Assembly: GCA_965199185.1 (NCBI GenBank)
Contig: CBDAQW010000005.1
Coordinates: 62,001-126,000 of the forward strand
Direction of reading: 5' to 3'
DNA length: 64,000 nt
Source: Endozoicomonas sp965199185
GTDB lineage: Bacteria > Pseudomonadota > Gammaproteobacteria > Pseudomonadales > Endozoicomonadaceae
The notes beneath the pieces were generated by a model. It saw only the letters and a list, made by a program, of their open reading frames with translations, had not been told where the DNA came from and did not search any database. This document shows positions 1 through 9,131 of this stretch, in pieces; position 1 is the stretch's first letter, and the number at the start of each line of letters is the position of its first letter. The translations under genes and the position numbers were made by a program.

Positions 1-76
1 GACCTGAAGAACGACTAAACTATCCGTTTGGAGCTACCAGACAGAAGTTACATTTAAGCAAGCAATGGATTGAATA

Positions 77-1640
77 ATGACTATTAACCCTTCCCATTCT
101 AACGGCTTTATTCCAGCTAGCGCCGCCCCTTCAGAACAACCTGCAACAAGCCTTAATAAAGAAGGTGAAAAAGCTACTTCATTAACAGGTGTAACAGGGC
201 AGTTTGGCTTTCGAAAGGTCAGCACTATTCCTTCTTCGACACCATATGTAAAGCAACCTCTGAGCGCACAACTGAGCCTTGACACTTCACTCCGCGAGCG
301 CAGTATTTCTTCGCAAAAAGGTGTTACCCCCGAGCTAAAGCCTATAAACTCTAATCGTACAGATACAGACGTCGACACTTTCATGCAGCGCAGTATTTCG
401 CTGCCCGAACCGAGAACGGGTATTGAAGAACTTCATCTTGATGAGTCGCCACTAAGTCTACGAAACAATCCTTTTCTTGTTGCAGAAAATCTTCCAAACT
501 CAAGCCTATCTCATCTGCTTTCCCAGCACCCTCCCTGAAGTATTCTCTGAAAACCATTGCCAAAAGCATCCAGCACATTAACGCCTTTGAGCAAGCATCC
601 GGCAAGAAAACAGGACTTCAAGACCAAGTATTAATTGGCATGGATAAAGTCGCCAATTATAAGAACCAGGGAATCCCCAAGAGCTATCTGGAAAAAATGC
701 AGGCAGTTGCCGATGAAAAAAACACAATTATTGCTATTCGCCCTGTGGAAAAAATCTGTCGCACCCTGATTGAAGAAGGTTACGCATCAAAGGGCTTAAA
801 GATCAAAGGCAAAAGTTCGAACTGGGGAACTGGGGGCCAATGGCTGGCTTTATTCCGGTTAATCAGCATTTCAGCAAAATCTCCGGTAATCGCGAACAAG
901 AACAAAAATACTCGCAGATCAATCAAAACACGCTCCAACAGAAAAATGCCAGCGAGGAACACCTGCACATCTCCAGCAAGCGAATAGATGAACTGTCTCA
1001 ATTGGGCATTCTCAGCAATATGCAGGAAACAGCTACTTTTGGTACTTATCAGAAAGGTCTTCGGTTTGACTCTAAACCCTCTAACGGATCGCCTGAATCT
1101 TTTGAAGCACATCAACGCACTGATGGGCAGTGGGATATCTTCTCCGGTACAGCAAACCACCGCGAGCCACTTCAGGTGATTCCGGTAACCGCCGACTTTG
1201 ATTTGCTCTTCGCCCACTCCCCCTATGAAAACGTCGACCTTGGCACCCATGACAGAATCCAGACATTCGACAGTGAGCTTGGCCTCGTCTCAAAACGCAA
1301 GATTGAGATAATTAATGCTCTTAACACGGCTTTTGATCGAGGCGAAGGCAAGAATATGGTTCACCATGGGGCAGACACTCACAACCCGGTGACCGACACT
1401 AAAACCAACTTGCCTGCGACTGTCATCATTCCTGAATCCATGCTGAGCAAAATGAGCATCTATACCGAATCCCCGATACTGATTAAAACGCCTGAGGAGT
1501 TATCCAAATTATATCGAGCCATGATAGACAACGGTATTCGGGTAGAAACCAACCCACTATGGAGCGAACTTCGCAAAGTCTCTCATGAGAACATCAATCG
1601 TAAAATTGATCAGTTCAGGGGACGTCGAACCTCTCTTTAA
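77..1640 (+). pseudogene. ExoY/edema-factor-like nucleotidyl cyclase toxin, frameshifted
   Basis: Three consecutive reading frames together encode one ExoY-type protein. Frame A (77-538) is a Ser/Pro/Thr-rich N-terminal region of about 150 residues. Frame B (open from about 445 to 987) carries AIRPVEKI, TLIEEGYASKG and GKSSNWG. Frame C (to 1640) carries MAGFIPVNQHFSK, FDLLFAHSP, HHGADTHNP and PATVIIPESM. These blocks follow Pseudomonas aeruginosa ExoY in order, including the Lys-rich cyclase motif and the late His-rich metal/substrate block. The B-to-C shift is explained by a tandem duplication of the octamer aactgggg near 822-838; removing one copy restores GKSSNWGPMAGFIP. The A-to-B shift lies between about 445 and 538, where the exact change is not clear. 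The family makes cAMP or cGMP inside host cells after injection and needs a host cofactor such as actin or calmodulin. As read, no intact cyclase can be made. Sequencing error is the alternative. Confidence 0.8.
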
Positions 1641-1710
1641 TGCTGGCAAACCTGCCCCAAACACAAAATACGCGGTATAGTTTCCGGAACCGTCTTTAGA
1701 GGAAACCCTG

Positions 1711-2742
1711 ATGGAGTACCGCAAGCTTGGCAAAACCGATATAAAAGTCAGCGCTCTGTGTCTTGGCACCATGACCTGGGGCGAGCAGAACAATCAACAG
1801 GAAGCCTTTCAACAGCTCGACCGGGCTACGGAATACGGCATTAACTTTATTGATACCGCCGAGCTCTACCCCGTTCCCCCAAAAGCAGACACTTACACCC
1901 AGACCGAGTCCATCATTGGCAACTGGTTAAAGCAGCGAGGCCACCATCATGACCTGGTGATAGCCACAAAGGTTGCTGGCCCCGGTTGTGATTACATGGA
2001 TGGCGGTCGTCTCCTCAATCGTCATCATATAGAACGGGCAGTAGAAGGCAGCCTAAAGCGCCTTGGTGTCGAAGCCATCGATTTGTATCAGCTGCACTGG
2101 CCAGATCGAAATTCCAACAGGTTTGGTCAGTTGGGTTACGAGCACCAGGGTGGCTTTGAGGGCACAGCGATTCCTGACACACTGGCCGTTATGGATGACC
2201 TGGTGAAGGCAGGAAAAATCAAATACTACGGCCTTTCAAATGAAACACCCTGGGGCACCATGCAGCACCTGCATCACAGCACCCATTTGAACACAACCAG
2301 AGCTGTTTCGATTCAAAACCCTTATAACCTTCTCAATCGCACTTTTGAAATAGGTCTGGCCGAAATAGCGCACCGGGAACACATTGGCTTGCTGGCCTAT
2401 TCGCCCATGGCATTTGGTGCGCTGAGTGGTAAATACCTGAATAATCGATGGCCGGAAAAAGGTCGTCTGACACTGTATAAACGGTTCTCCCGCTACAGCA
2501 ATCCACAGGCTATATCAGCCACTCAGCAATATGTAGAGACTGCTCGAAATGCCGGGCTTGATCCGGCACAAATGGCGCTTGCATTTGTTACTTCCCGCTC
2601 ATTTGTCACTAGTAATATCATTGGTGCCACAACATTAGAACAGCTGGAAAGCAACCTTCAGTCTTCTGAGCTGGCGTTATCAGATGAAGTACTAAATGCT
2701 ATTGAGAAGATACACACCGAACAACCAAATCCTAGCCCCTGA
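1711..2742 (+). CDS. tas: NADP(H)-dependent aldo-keto reductase, Tas-like
   Basis: Cytosolic aldo/keto reductase of 343 residues, close to the 346 of E. coli Tas. Visible landmarks are LGLGTMT-type LCLGTMTWGEQN near residue 18, the catalytic Asp-Tyr region FIDTAELYPVPP at 47-58, the Lys in VIATKVAGPG, the active-site His in YQLHWPDR, GLSNETPWG and SIQNPYNLLNR. The C-terminal NADP-binding part contains LAYSPMAFG, LSGKYLN and IGATTLEQLESN. Tas partly suppresses tyrosine auxotrophy in E. coli; its natural substrate is unclear. The ATG at 1711 follows a gagg-type ribosome site about 8-12 bases upstream. It stands alone, downstream of the broken cyclase and followed by a miniature repeat element. 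Confidence 0.88.
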   Translation: MEYRKLGKTDIKVSALCLGTMTWGEQNNQQEAFQQLDRATEYGINFIDTAELYPVPPKADTYTQTESIIGNWLKQRGHHHDLVIATKVAGPGCDYMDGGRLLNRHHIERAVEGSLKRLGVEAIDLYQLHWPDRNSNRFGQLGYEHQGGFEGTAIPDTLAVMDDLVKAGKIKYYGLSNETPWGTMQHLHHSTHLNTTRAVSIQNPYNLLNRTFEIGLAEIAHREHIGLLAYSPMAFGALSGKYLNNRWPEKGRLTLYKRFSRYSNPQAISATQQYVETARNAGLDPAQMALAFVTSRSFVTSNIIGATTLEQLESNLQSSELALSDEVLNAIEKIHTEQPNPSP

Positions 2743-2843
2743 CCAACATACTCCTGTGTGCCTCAAAAAGGCACTCAGGATACCTACCCTTTCGTGATGT
2801 TTGCGCAACCGACCCGCCTCAACTATTAATTAACCGGTTAATA

Positions 2844-3024
2844 ACCCGATGTGTGATTTTTATCTCGTAGGTTGCCAATCCATGGCTTATGGGTTCTGCA
2901 CACTCCCTGTACAGAATGACAGCTAGTAGAGGTTTTGTGCACTCTGCTGTCATCCCGTACAGAGACTGTACGAGATCCACGTGGCATGGATAGCCATGTT
3001 GAAATTAAAAGTCACACATCGGGT
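2844..3024. repeat. MITE-like inverted-repeat element, copy 1 (181 bp)
   Basis: The ends are inverted repeats: ACCCGATGTGTGA(C/T)TTTTA on the left and its complement TAAAAGTCACACATCGGGT on the right. The element is flanked by a perfect 7-bp direct repeat, GTTAATA, at 2837-2843 and 3025-3031, as expected of a target duplication. An internal palindromic pair (gaatgacagc / gctgtcatcc) lies between GTAC motifs. Near-identical copies occur at 63168-63348 (same length) and 10928-11049 (shorter). It has no coding capacity beyond chance ORFs, so any movement would depend on a transposase elsewhere. Confidence 0.9.
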
Positions 3025-3265
3025 GTTAATAATAATTTTACCCCCTCAAACGTTACTGATCAGTCAGAGGTATCATGTCCGGCCTTTTACACTTTTTGGC
3101 ACTGATATGGCCTCCTGTTTTGCCGCTATCGCTATATTGCCCCTATCCTGGATTGAAGAAATAGCTAAGCACGCTGAAAGACTAAGTACGAATAAAGTCT
3201 GACATCAACGAGGCAAGCCGTTACAATCAGCCCTGTTTTCCACTAGCGAACCAGATATTACCACT

Positions 3266-3943
3266 ATGCGCGACTTTATTATCGCTCCGAGTATTCTTTC
3301 TGCTAACTTTGCCCGACTGGGAGAAGAAGTAGACAATGTGCTTACTGCAGGTACCGACTGGGTTCACTTTGACGTAATGGATAACCATTACGTCCCGAAC
3401 CTGACTCTTGGTCCAATGGTTTGTAAGGCGCTTCGCAAACACGGCGTCACAGCTCCTATTGATGTCCACCTGATGGTCAAGCCCGTTGACCGCATGATTG
3501 GTGACTTTATCGAAGCCGGTGCCAGCATGATCACCTTTCACCCCGAAGCTTCAGAGCATATTGATCGTTCTTTACAGCTGATTCGTGAAGGTGGCTGCAA
3601 AGCCGGTCTGGTTCTGAACCCTGCCACCAGCCCGGATATCATCGAATACGTCATCGATAAACTGGATATGGTTCTGCTAATGTCTGTGAACCCTGGGTTT
3701 GGTGGGCAGAAATTTATTCCAGCAACACTGAAAAAGCTGCGCAACGTTCGCAAAATGATCAACGATAGTGGTCTTGATATCCGTCTTGAAGTAGACGGCG
3801 GTGTCACTGTTAACAATATTCGCCAGATTGCAGAAGCCGGAGCTGACTCGTTTGTTGCTGGTTCTGCAATCTTTGGCGCTGACAACTATCAGGAAGTCGT
3901 CGCCAAAATGAGATCTGAATTGGCGCTGGCATCTCCAGTTTAA
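3266..3943 (+). CDS. rpe: Ribulose-phosphate 3-epimerase
   Basis: Interconverts ribulose-5-phosphate and xylulose-5-phosphate in the non-oxidative pentose phosphate pathway, in the cytosol. The 225-residue protein is of normal length and shows the TIM-barrel signatures in order: IAPSILSANFARL (6-18), the metal-binding His and Asp in WVHFDVMDNHYVPN (32-45), DVHLMVKPVDRM (about 72-83), VNPGFGGQKF with the phosphate loop (about 142-151), and LEVDGGV followed by AGADSFVAGSAIFG at the end. The ATG at 3266 matches the family start. It is followed 170 bases later by gph, the usual partner in gammaproteobacteria, with a REP-like palindrome between them. Confidence 0.97.
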   Translation: MRDFIIAPSILSANFARLGEEVDNVLTAGTDWVHFDVMDNHYVPNLTLGPMVCKALRKHGVTAPIDVHLMVKPVDRMIGDFIEAGASMITFHPEASEHIDRSLQLIREGGCKAGLVLNPATSPDIIEYVIDKLDMVLLMSVNPGFGGQKFIPATLKKLRNVRKMINDSGLDIRLEVDGGVTVNNIRQIAEAGADSFVAGSAIFGADNYQEVVAKMRSELALASPV

Positions 3944-3970
3944 AACATTCTATGAACCGTATATTTTCGT

Positions 3971-4082
3971 AGGTCGGTTTGCCCCGAAGGGACAAGCCGA
4001 CAAAAAAACTGGACAAGGTTGATAGCGTTATTGCCGGCTCTTGTACCCTATGGGTATCTGCCCTTCGGGCGGAAATCGACCT
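3971..4082. repeat. REP-like palindromic intergenic element
   Basis: The region is bounded by AGGTCG (3971-3976) and its complement CGACCT (4077-4082). Inside is a hairpin, gtcggtttgcccc...acaagccgac, and a second small palindrome around tgcccttcgggcgg. The core GTCGGTT(T)GCCCC with AAGGGA recurs at 16439-16473, so this is a dispersed repeat family. It lies between rpe and gph and could modulate readthrough or mRNA stability; the sequence does not show which. Confidence 0.6.
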
Positions 4083-4113
4083 GCGCGCCCCCTGATTTTA
4101 AGGCAGCCATTCT

Positions 4114-4797
4114 ATGACTTATACCTTCCAACCTGACCAGCTTGATCTGATTATGTACGATCTTGACGGCACGCTGGTAGACAGTGTTCCTGATCTCGCC
4201 ATCGCTATTGACCATATGCTGCAGGAATTCAACCTGCCTGTTGCCGGTGAAGAAAAAACACGACTCTGGGTAGGCAATGGTATTCCGTCACTGGTTCGCC
4301 GCGCTCTGGCTGATGATATGGCCGGCGATATGCCGGGTGTGGTTGATGAAGAAACATTTCAGAAAGCCCTGACCAGCTTCCAGAAACATTATGACCGGGA
4401 AGTAGGTCTGCATAGCCAGTTGTATCCCGGCGTTCCAGAATTTCTGCAAGCCATGAGCAACCGAAGTATCAAACAGGTCGTTGTCACCAACAAGACTGAA
4501 TTGTTTACCGACAAACTGTTAAAAATGATGAATATCAATCAACATTTTGAACTATTCCTGGGCGGTGATTCATTGCCGGAGCAAAAGCCACACCCCATGC
4601 CATTGCTCCATGCCATAAAGCATGTTGGCACCAACGCAGATAAAGCGCTGATGGTGGGGGATTCAAAGAATGATATTAAGGCCGCCAGAGCTGCCAGAGT
4701 ATCGGTCATTGGGCTTCCTTATGGTTACAATCATGGTGAACCTATCGAAACGGCAGAACCTGACCTCGTAGTAGCGACTCTCACGGAATTATTATGA
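4114..4797 (+). CDS. gph: Phosphoglycolate phosphatase (HAD family)
   Basis: Dephosphorylates 2-phosphoglycolate, a by-product of oxidative DNA repair. HAD superfamily motifs are all present: motif I YDLDGTLVDSVPD near residues 15-27 with the nucleophile Asp and acid/base Asp, a helical cap domain (about 28-100), motif II VVVTNK (about 125-130), the motif III Lys in EQKPHP, and motif IV MVGDSKNDIKAA with the Mg-binding acids. At 227 residues it is slightly shorter than E. coli Gph. Its TGA overlaps the next ATG by four bases (4794-4797), which implies translational coupling to the ArsC-like gene. Confidence 0.92.
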   Translation: MTYTFQPDQLDLIMYDLDGTLVDSVPDLAIAIDHMLQEFNLPVAGEEKTRLWVGNGIPSLVRRALADDMAGDMPGVVDEETFQKALTSFQKHYDREVGLHSQLYPGVPEFLQAMSNRSIKQVVVTNKTELFTDKLLKMMNINQHFELFLGGDSLPEQKPHPMPLLHAIKHVGTNADKALMVGDSKNDIKAARAARVSVIGLPYGYNHGEPIETAEPDLVVATLTELL

Positions 4798-5141
4798 TTA
4801 CTATTTACGGTATACCTAACTGCGATACCATAAAAAAAGCTCGGCGCTGGCTTAATAATGCAGACATTGACCACCGTTTCCATGATTATCGGAAAGATGG
4901 TCTTGATGAACAAACGCTTAGGCAATGGTCTGATGAACTAGGCTGGGAGCAACTATTGAACCGTCGTGGTACGACCTGGCGCAAACTCCCTGATGAGCAG
5001 AAAACAACAATTAATGAAGCGCTGGCAATCCAGTTAATGCTAGAACAACCTGCTATGATCAAGCGCCCTCTGCTTGATCATAATGGCCAGAAGACACTGG
5101 GATTTTCTGAGCTAACATACAAAGAAATTTTTAATATATAA
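4794..5141 (+). CDS. ArsC/Spx-family reductase, YffB-like
   Basis: Thioredoxin-fold protein of 115 residues. It starts MITIYGIPNCDTIKKARRWL, placing the single conserved Cys at residue 10, and has the typical AIQLMLEQPAMIKRPLL block containing the conserved Arg. The C-terminus reads LGFSELTYKEIF, as in YffB proteins. YffB relatives bind glutathione and resemble arsenate reductase, but a physiological arsenate role is unproven. It overlaps gph by four bases and lies 10 bases before dapD; a YffB gene beside a dap succinylase-pathway gene is common in gammaproteobacteria (yffB-dapE in E. coli). Confidence 0.85.
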   Translation: MITIYGIPNCDTIKKARRWLNNADIDHRFHDYRKDGLDEQTLRQWSDELGWEQLLNRRGTTWRKLPDEQKTTINEALAIQLMLEQPAMIKRPLLDHNGQKTLGFSELTYKEIFNI

Positions 5142-5151
5142 GGAAGCTTCA

Positions 5152-6189
5152 ATGAGTAATACCCATTTCAGTATGGCCATTGGTATTGGCAGCAAAAACC
5201 AGAAAGGTGAATGGCTTGAAGTTTTCTATCCAAAGCCGCTTGTTAATCCTGAAGCCAGTTTACTGGATCATATTACCAACCTGATCGACTATCAGGGCGG
5301 TAACCAGGCGATAGAGCTGGACAGCAAAACCTGCCACGCCCTTGAAGATCTCTTTGTTAATCTGGATGAAAAAGAGCTGGCAACCATTATGGTTAGCCTC
5401 GAAGAGAGCAACCAACCCAGAGTCATTACTATTCTGGAGTCCGATGATGCGCTAACCAGCACTCCGGAAGCCTATCTGAAGCTGCATCTGCTGTCTCATC
5501 GGCTGGTAAAACCTCATGGCGTCAACTTACAGGGTATTTTCCCTCTGCTGCCAAACGTTGCCTGGACCAGTGAGGGTGCTATCGACCTGGAAGAACTGCC
5601 CGCACGACAATTGAAAGCCCGTGCAGAAGGTCGTGTATTGAGCGTCAACTCCGTCGACAAATTCCCGAAAATGACCGATTACGTTGTGCCAAAGGGCGTG
5701 CGTATTGCTCATACTGCACGTGTCCGTCTGGGTGCTTACGTGGGAGAAGGCACCACGGTTATGCACGAAGGATTCATCAACTTCAATGCAGGTACGGCTG
5801 GTAAGAACATGGTCGAAGGTCGTGTATCTGCCGGTATCTTTGTTGGTGAAGGTTCAGACCTGGGTGGTGGTTGTAGCACTATGGGCACGCTCTCCGGCGG
5901 CAATGATATTGTTGTATCTCTGGGCAAGAACTGCCTGATTGGTGCCAATGCCGGTATCAACATCCCGCTGGGCGATGGTTGTACGGTTGAGGCCGGGCTG
6001 TACCTTACCGCCAATTCCAAAGTGACTGTTCTGGATACACACCGTAAGCCCGTTAAAGTTGTGAAGGCTGTTACTCTGGCCAACAAATCTGACTTACTGT
6101 TTTGGCGCAACTCTCAGACCGGTGCCGTTGAGTGCATGACCAACAAATCAGCCATTGAACTCAACGACGAACTGCACTCCCATAACTGA
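5152..6189 (+). CDS. dapD: Tetrahydrodipicolinate N-succinyltransferase (long form)
   Basis: Transfers succinyl from succinyl-CoA to tetrahydrodipicolinate in the succinylase branch of lysine and meso-diaminopimelate synthesis. The 345-residue length matches the Pseudomonas-type long DapD rather than the 274-residue E. coli form. The N-terminal half is a family-specific domain. The C-terminal half (about 180-300) shows left-handed beta-helix hexapeptide repeats, including VRLGAYVGEGTTVMHEGF, the AGTAGKNMVEGRVSAG block and GGNDIVVSLGKNCLIGANAG. A clear aaggaag ribosome site precedes the ATG. It forms the end of the gph-yffB-dapD transcription unit, with a hairpin after the stop. Confidence 0.96.
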   Translation: MSNTHFSMAIGIGSKNQKGEWLEVFYPKPLVNPEASLLDHITNLIDYQGGNQAIELDSKTCHALEDLFVNLDEKELATIMVSLEESNQPRVITILESDDALTSTPEAYLKLHLLSHRLVKPHGVNLQGIFPLLPNVAWTSEGAIDLEELPARQLKARAEGRVLSVNSVDKFPKMTDYVVPKGVRIAHTARVRLGAYVGEGTTVMHEGFINFNAGTAGKNMVEGRVSAGIFVGEGSDLGGGCSTMGTLSGGNDIVVSLGKNCLIGANAGINIPLGDGCTVEAGLYLTANSKVTVLDTHRKPVKVVKAVTLANKSDLLFWRNSQTGAVECMTNKSAIELNDELHSHN

Positions 6190-6196
6190 TCCATTC

Positions 6197-6230
6197 AGAA
6201 GTGTCGCTATTTTTTGCGACGCTTCTGTTT
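6197..6230 (+). terminator. Hairpin after dapD
   Basis: The arms agaagtgtcgc (6197-6207) and gcgacgcttct (6216-6226) pair with one weak position around a T-rich loop, followed by gttt. It is placed 8 bases after the dapD stop and fits an intrinsic terminator with a short U tract. Confidence 0.6.
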
Positions 6231-6357
6231 GAGGTGCTTCTGTTTAAACAGCGGATTGTCAGTAAGTACCCGGTCATATGGAATCGAATATTTCTGATTC
6301 ATTGGGCTGGGTACTTATAACCTTGATAATTCGCTTTTTAATTCATTCCTCCCTAAA

Positions 6358-7737
6358 ATGCGCGACCACCTTATTATTCCTGAGGAAGTCGCGTTGTTAT
6401 TTTCTGATCTGGCACTGCACGAGCGTTTGCAAAAAGCCCTTACTGAACTGGGATTCGAGAAAGCGACGCCAGTTCAGGAGCAAACCCTGCCAAAAGTCCT
6501 GGAAGGCAAAGATCTCATGGTCAGCGCTGAAACCGGCAGTGGTAAAACCGCCGCCTTTCTACTCCCCATGCTGAATCATATGCACAACCATCCTGCACCA
6601 AAGTCCAGCACACGAGCCTTGATTTTGGTACCTACAAGAGAATTGGCTCAACAGATTCTGGCGGAATGCGAAAAGCTGACACGTTATACCTTCATCAAAA
6701 CGGGTATGATTATTGGCGGTGAAAGCTTCCGACATCAGATTAATACTCTGCGCAAGAATCCGGAAATCCTGATTGCTACCCCCGGTCGTCTGATCGAACA
6801 CATGGAAAACAACAATCACGACTTCAGTGACCTGGAATATCTGGTACTGGATGAGGCAGACCGCATGCTGGATATGGGCTTTGGCGGCGATGTATTAAAA
6901 ATTGCCGACGAGTGTTGTGCAGAACGTCAGGCTATGCTGTTTTCTGCCACCCTCGAAGGTCGTGGCATCAAAGACATGATTGCCCATGTGCTGAATGAGC
7001 CACAGTCACTGATGCTCAGCAGCGCCCGGGACAAACACGCCAACATCCATCAGCAGATCATGCTGGCCGACGATATCAAGCATAAAGAAAAACTACTGAT
7101 CTGGCTGCTGCAAAATGAAACCTATGAGAAAGCCATTGTCTTTTGCAATACCATTGTTCAGACAGAAGAGTTCTGCGGCAAAATAAAAGTCAAAGGTCTG
7201 AATGTTGGCGTATTGCATGGTGATATGGACCAGCGTGAACGCAAACACGTCATGCGCCTTTTAGCCGATGGCAAATTCAATATTCTGATTGCCACCGATG
7301 TTGCCGCCCGTGGTCTGGATATCAAAGGCGTACAACTGGTGATTAATCTGGATATGGCTCGCAATGGAGATGATTATGTTCATCGCATTGGTCGCACAGG
7401 TCGGGCCGGTCAAGAAGGCTTGGCTATTTCCCTGATCGGTCCTAACGAATGGAACCTGATGACTGGAATACAACGTTACGTCAAAGTGGATTTTGAAAAG
7501 CGATCCGTTAAGGAGTTACGCGGCAGCTTCAAAGGGCCGAAGAAACTGAAATCTTCTGGTAAAGCCGCAGGGACAAAGAAAAAGAAACCCAAAGATAAAA
7601 AAGAGGAAGCAGGCAAACAGCGCCACCGGGTGAAAAAGAATATTGGTAAACGACGCAAACCATCTGCTCAAACAACAGGCCATACCGTCAGCGCACCAGT
7701 TGATGCAGGGTTTGAACCGCCAAAGCGTAAAAAGTAA
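6358..7737 (+). CDS. srmB: DEAD-box RNA helicase, SrmB-like
   Basis: ATP-dependent RNA helicase; SrmB acts in early 50S subunit assembly. Motifs run in order: Q motif FEKATPVQEQT (about 37), motif I SAETGSGKT (about 59-67), PTRELAQQ, TPGRL, VLDEADRMLD, SATLEG, then the second RecA domain with VFCNT, ATDVAARGLD and HRIGRTGRAG. The basic C-terminal tail (about 385-459) ends with RHRVKKNIGKRRKPS, nearly identical to the E. coli SrmB tail, which supports the assignment over other DEAD proteins. The ATG at 6358 has no obvious strong ribosome site; homologues begin about ten codons later, so the true start may be downstream. Confidence 0.85.
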   Translation: MRDHLIIPEEVALLFSDLALHERLQKALTELGFEKATPVQEQTLPKVLEGKDLMVSAETGSGKTAAFLLPMLNHMHNHPAPKSSTRALILVPTRELAQQILAECEKLTRYTFIKTGMIIGGESFRHQINTLRKNPEILIATPGRLIEHMENNNHDFSDLEYLVLDEADRMLDMGFGGDVLKIADECCAERQAMLFSATLEGRGIKDMIAHVLNEPQSLMLSSARDKHANIHQQIMLADDIKHKEKLLIWLLQNETYEKAIVFCNTIVQTEEFCGKIKVKGLNVGVLHGDMDQRERKHVMRLLADGKFNILIATDVAARGLDIKGVQLVINLDMARNGDDYVHRIGRTGRAGQEGLAISLIGPNEWNLMTGIQRYVKVDFEKRSVKELRGSFKGPKKLKSSGKAAGTKKKKPKDKKEEAGKQRHRVKKNIGKRRKPSAQTTGHTVSAPVDAGFEPPKRKK

Positions 7738-7772
7738 CACTTTCAAATTTAACCTTTGTTTACAGTATATAT

Positions 7773-9131
7773 ATGACTTCATTCACTTCCCTTGGTTTGT
7801 CTGAACCTTTATTGAGAGCGATAGATGAAGCTGGCTATAAAAAGCCAACCCCCATTCAGGTCAAAGCCATTCCGATGGTATTGACCGGTCGCGACGTGAT
7901 GGCTTCTGCTCAAACGGGTACCGGTAAAACCGCTAGTTTCACCCTGCCCATGCTCAATCGTCTGTCTGAAATGCGTACCAGCAATAGTGTCAGTGCATTG
8001 GTTCTGGTGCCAACCCGAGAACTGGCCATTCAGGTCGGTGAGAGCTTTGCAGTTCATGGCAAGCACACAAAACTGAAATCCTGTGCTGTTTTTGGTGGTG
8101 TGGACATGGCACCACAAATTGAAACCATTGAACAGGGCGCAGATATTCTCATTGCTACCCCTGGTCGTCTATTGGATTTAATCAGCAAAAAGCATGTTGC
8201 ATTAGATAAGCTGCGTATTCTGGTTCTGGATGAAGCGGATCGTATGCTGGACCTTGGCTTCAAAGACGACCTTGATCGTTTAATAAAACAGATGCCAGAA
8301 AAGCGCCAGAACCTGCTGTTTTCTGCCACCTTTTCAAGGGACATCAAACAGTTGGCACATGAATTCCAGCGCCATCCGGTAAAAATTGACGTTGAGAATC
8401 TGAATTCTTCTGCAAAAACGGTGAAGCAATCCATCTATCCTGTGGATCAACAAGATAAGCCGGAAATTCTCAGCTACATTATCAACGGTGGTCGCTGGGA
8501 ACAGGTGCTAGTCTTTGTCCGCACGAAAAAAGCCGCGAACAAAATTGCTGATCTTTTGCAGGAAGACGGTATTGAGGCAAGAGCTATCCACAGTGATAAA
8601 AGCCAGTATCTCCGGGCCAGAACACTGGAAGATTTTAAAGACAAATACTTCACGGCACTGGTCGCAACCGATGTGGCAGCACGCGGACTGGATATCGAAC
8701 AACTGCCGCTTGTTGTGAACTACGACCTTCCCAAGGTACCACAAGACTATATTCATCGTATTGGTCGTACAGGCCGTGCCAGCACTCCGGGGCGTGCCAT
8801 CTCCCTGATGAACCCTGAAGAGAAAAAGCTACTGGCTGATATTCGCAAACTCACTAAACTGAAGTTGGATATCGAGCCTGTTCCTTATTTTGAAGACGGT
8901 GAAGTTCGCCCTGCAGACATTCGGGAAAAACCTGAAAAAAAGCCATCAAATCGCAATAATAAAAGCACAATCAAAAAACTATCTGGAAAAGCAGCAAAAC
9001 GTCCCGGCTTTGGTCGTGATGGCAAAAAACCTTCAGGCAGCCTCAAAGGTAAGGTAAAACCCGGAATACGACAGTCTTCAAGAGATAATGTCGCCCGATC
9101 CAACAAGAAACCCGGAGGCCGAAGTCGATAA
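7773..9131 (+). CDS. rhlE: DEAD-box RNA helicase, RhlE-like (first of two)
   Basis: 452 residues with the full DEAD-box set: F-SLGLSEPLLRAI start, PTPIQ Q motif (25-29), AQTGTGKT motif I (about 46-53), PTRELA, TPGRLLDL, VLDEADRMLDLGF, SATF, VFVRTKKAAN, HSDKSQ, ATDVAARGLDI and HRIGRTGRA. The C-terminal 90 residues are a basic, disordered Lys/Arg/Gly tail. RhlE proteins remodel rRNA precursors and mRNA. It lies 35 bases behind srmB-like in the same direction and its stop overlaps the next ATG by one base, so the three genes are probably co-transcribed. A second RhlE-like gene lies at 35210-36418. Confidence 0.9.
   Translation: MTSFTSLGLSEPLLRAIDEAGYKKPTPIQVKAIPMVLTGRDVMASAQTGTGKTASFTLPMLNRLSEMRTSNSVSALVLVPTRELAIQVGESFAVHGKHTKLKSCAVFGGVDMAPQIETIEQGADILIATPGRLLDLISKKHVALDKLRILVLDEADRMLDLGFKDDLDRLIKQMPEKRQNLLFSATFSRDIKQLAHEFQRHPVKIDVENLNSSAKTVKQSIYPVDQQDKPEILSYIINGGRWEQVLVFVRTKKAANKIADLLQEDGIEARAIHSDKSQYLRARTLEDFKDKYFTALVATDVAARGLDIEQLPLVVNYDLPKVPQDYIHRIGRTGRASTPGRAISLMNPEEKKLLADIRKLTKLKLDIEPVPYFEDGEVRPADIREKPEKKPSNRNNKSTIKKLSGKAAKRPGFGRDGKKPSGSLKGKVKPGIRQSSRDNVARSNKKPGGRSR

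Noticed and set aside
2981..3202. 73-codon plus-strand ORF after tas
   Set aside because: It begins inside the miniature repeat and has no ribosome site or recognisable domain; the repeat explains its start.
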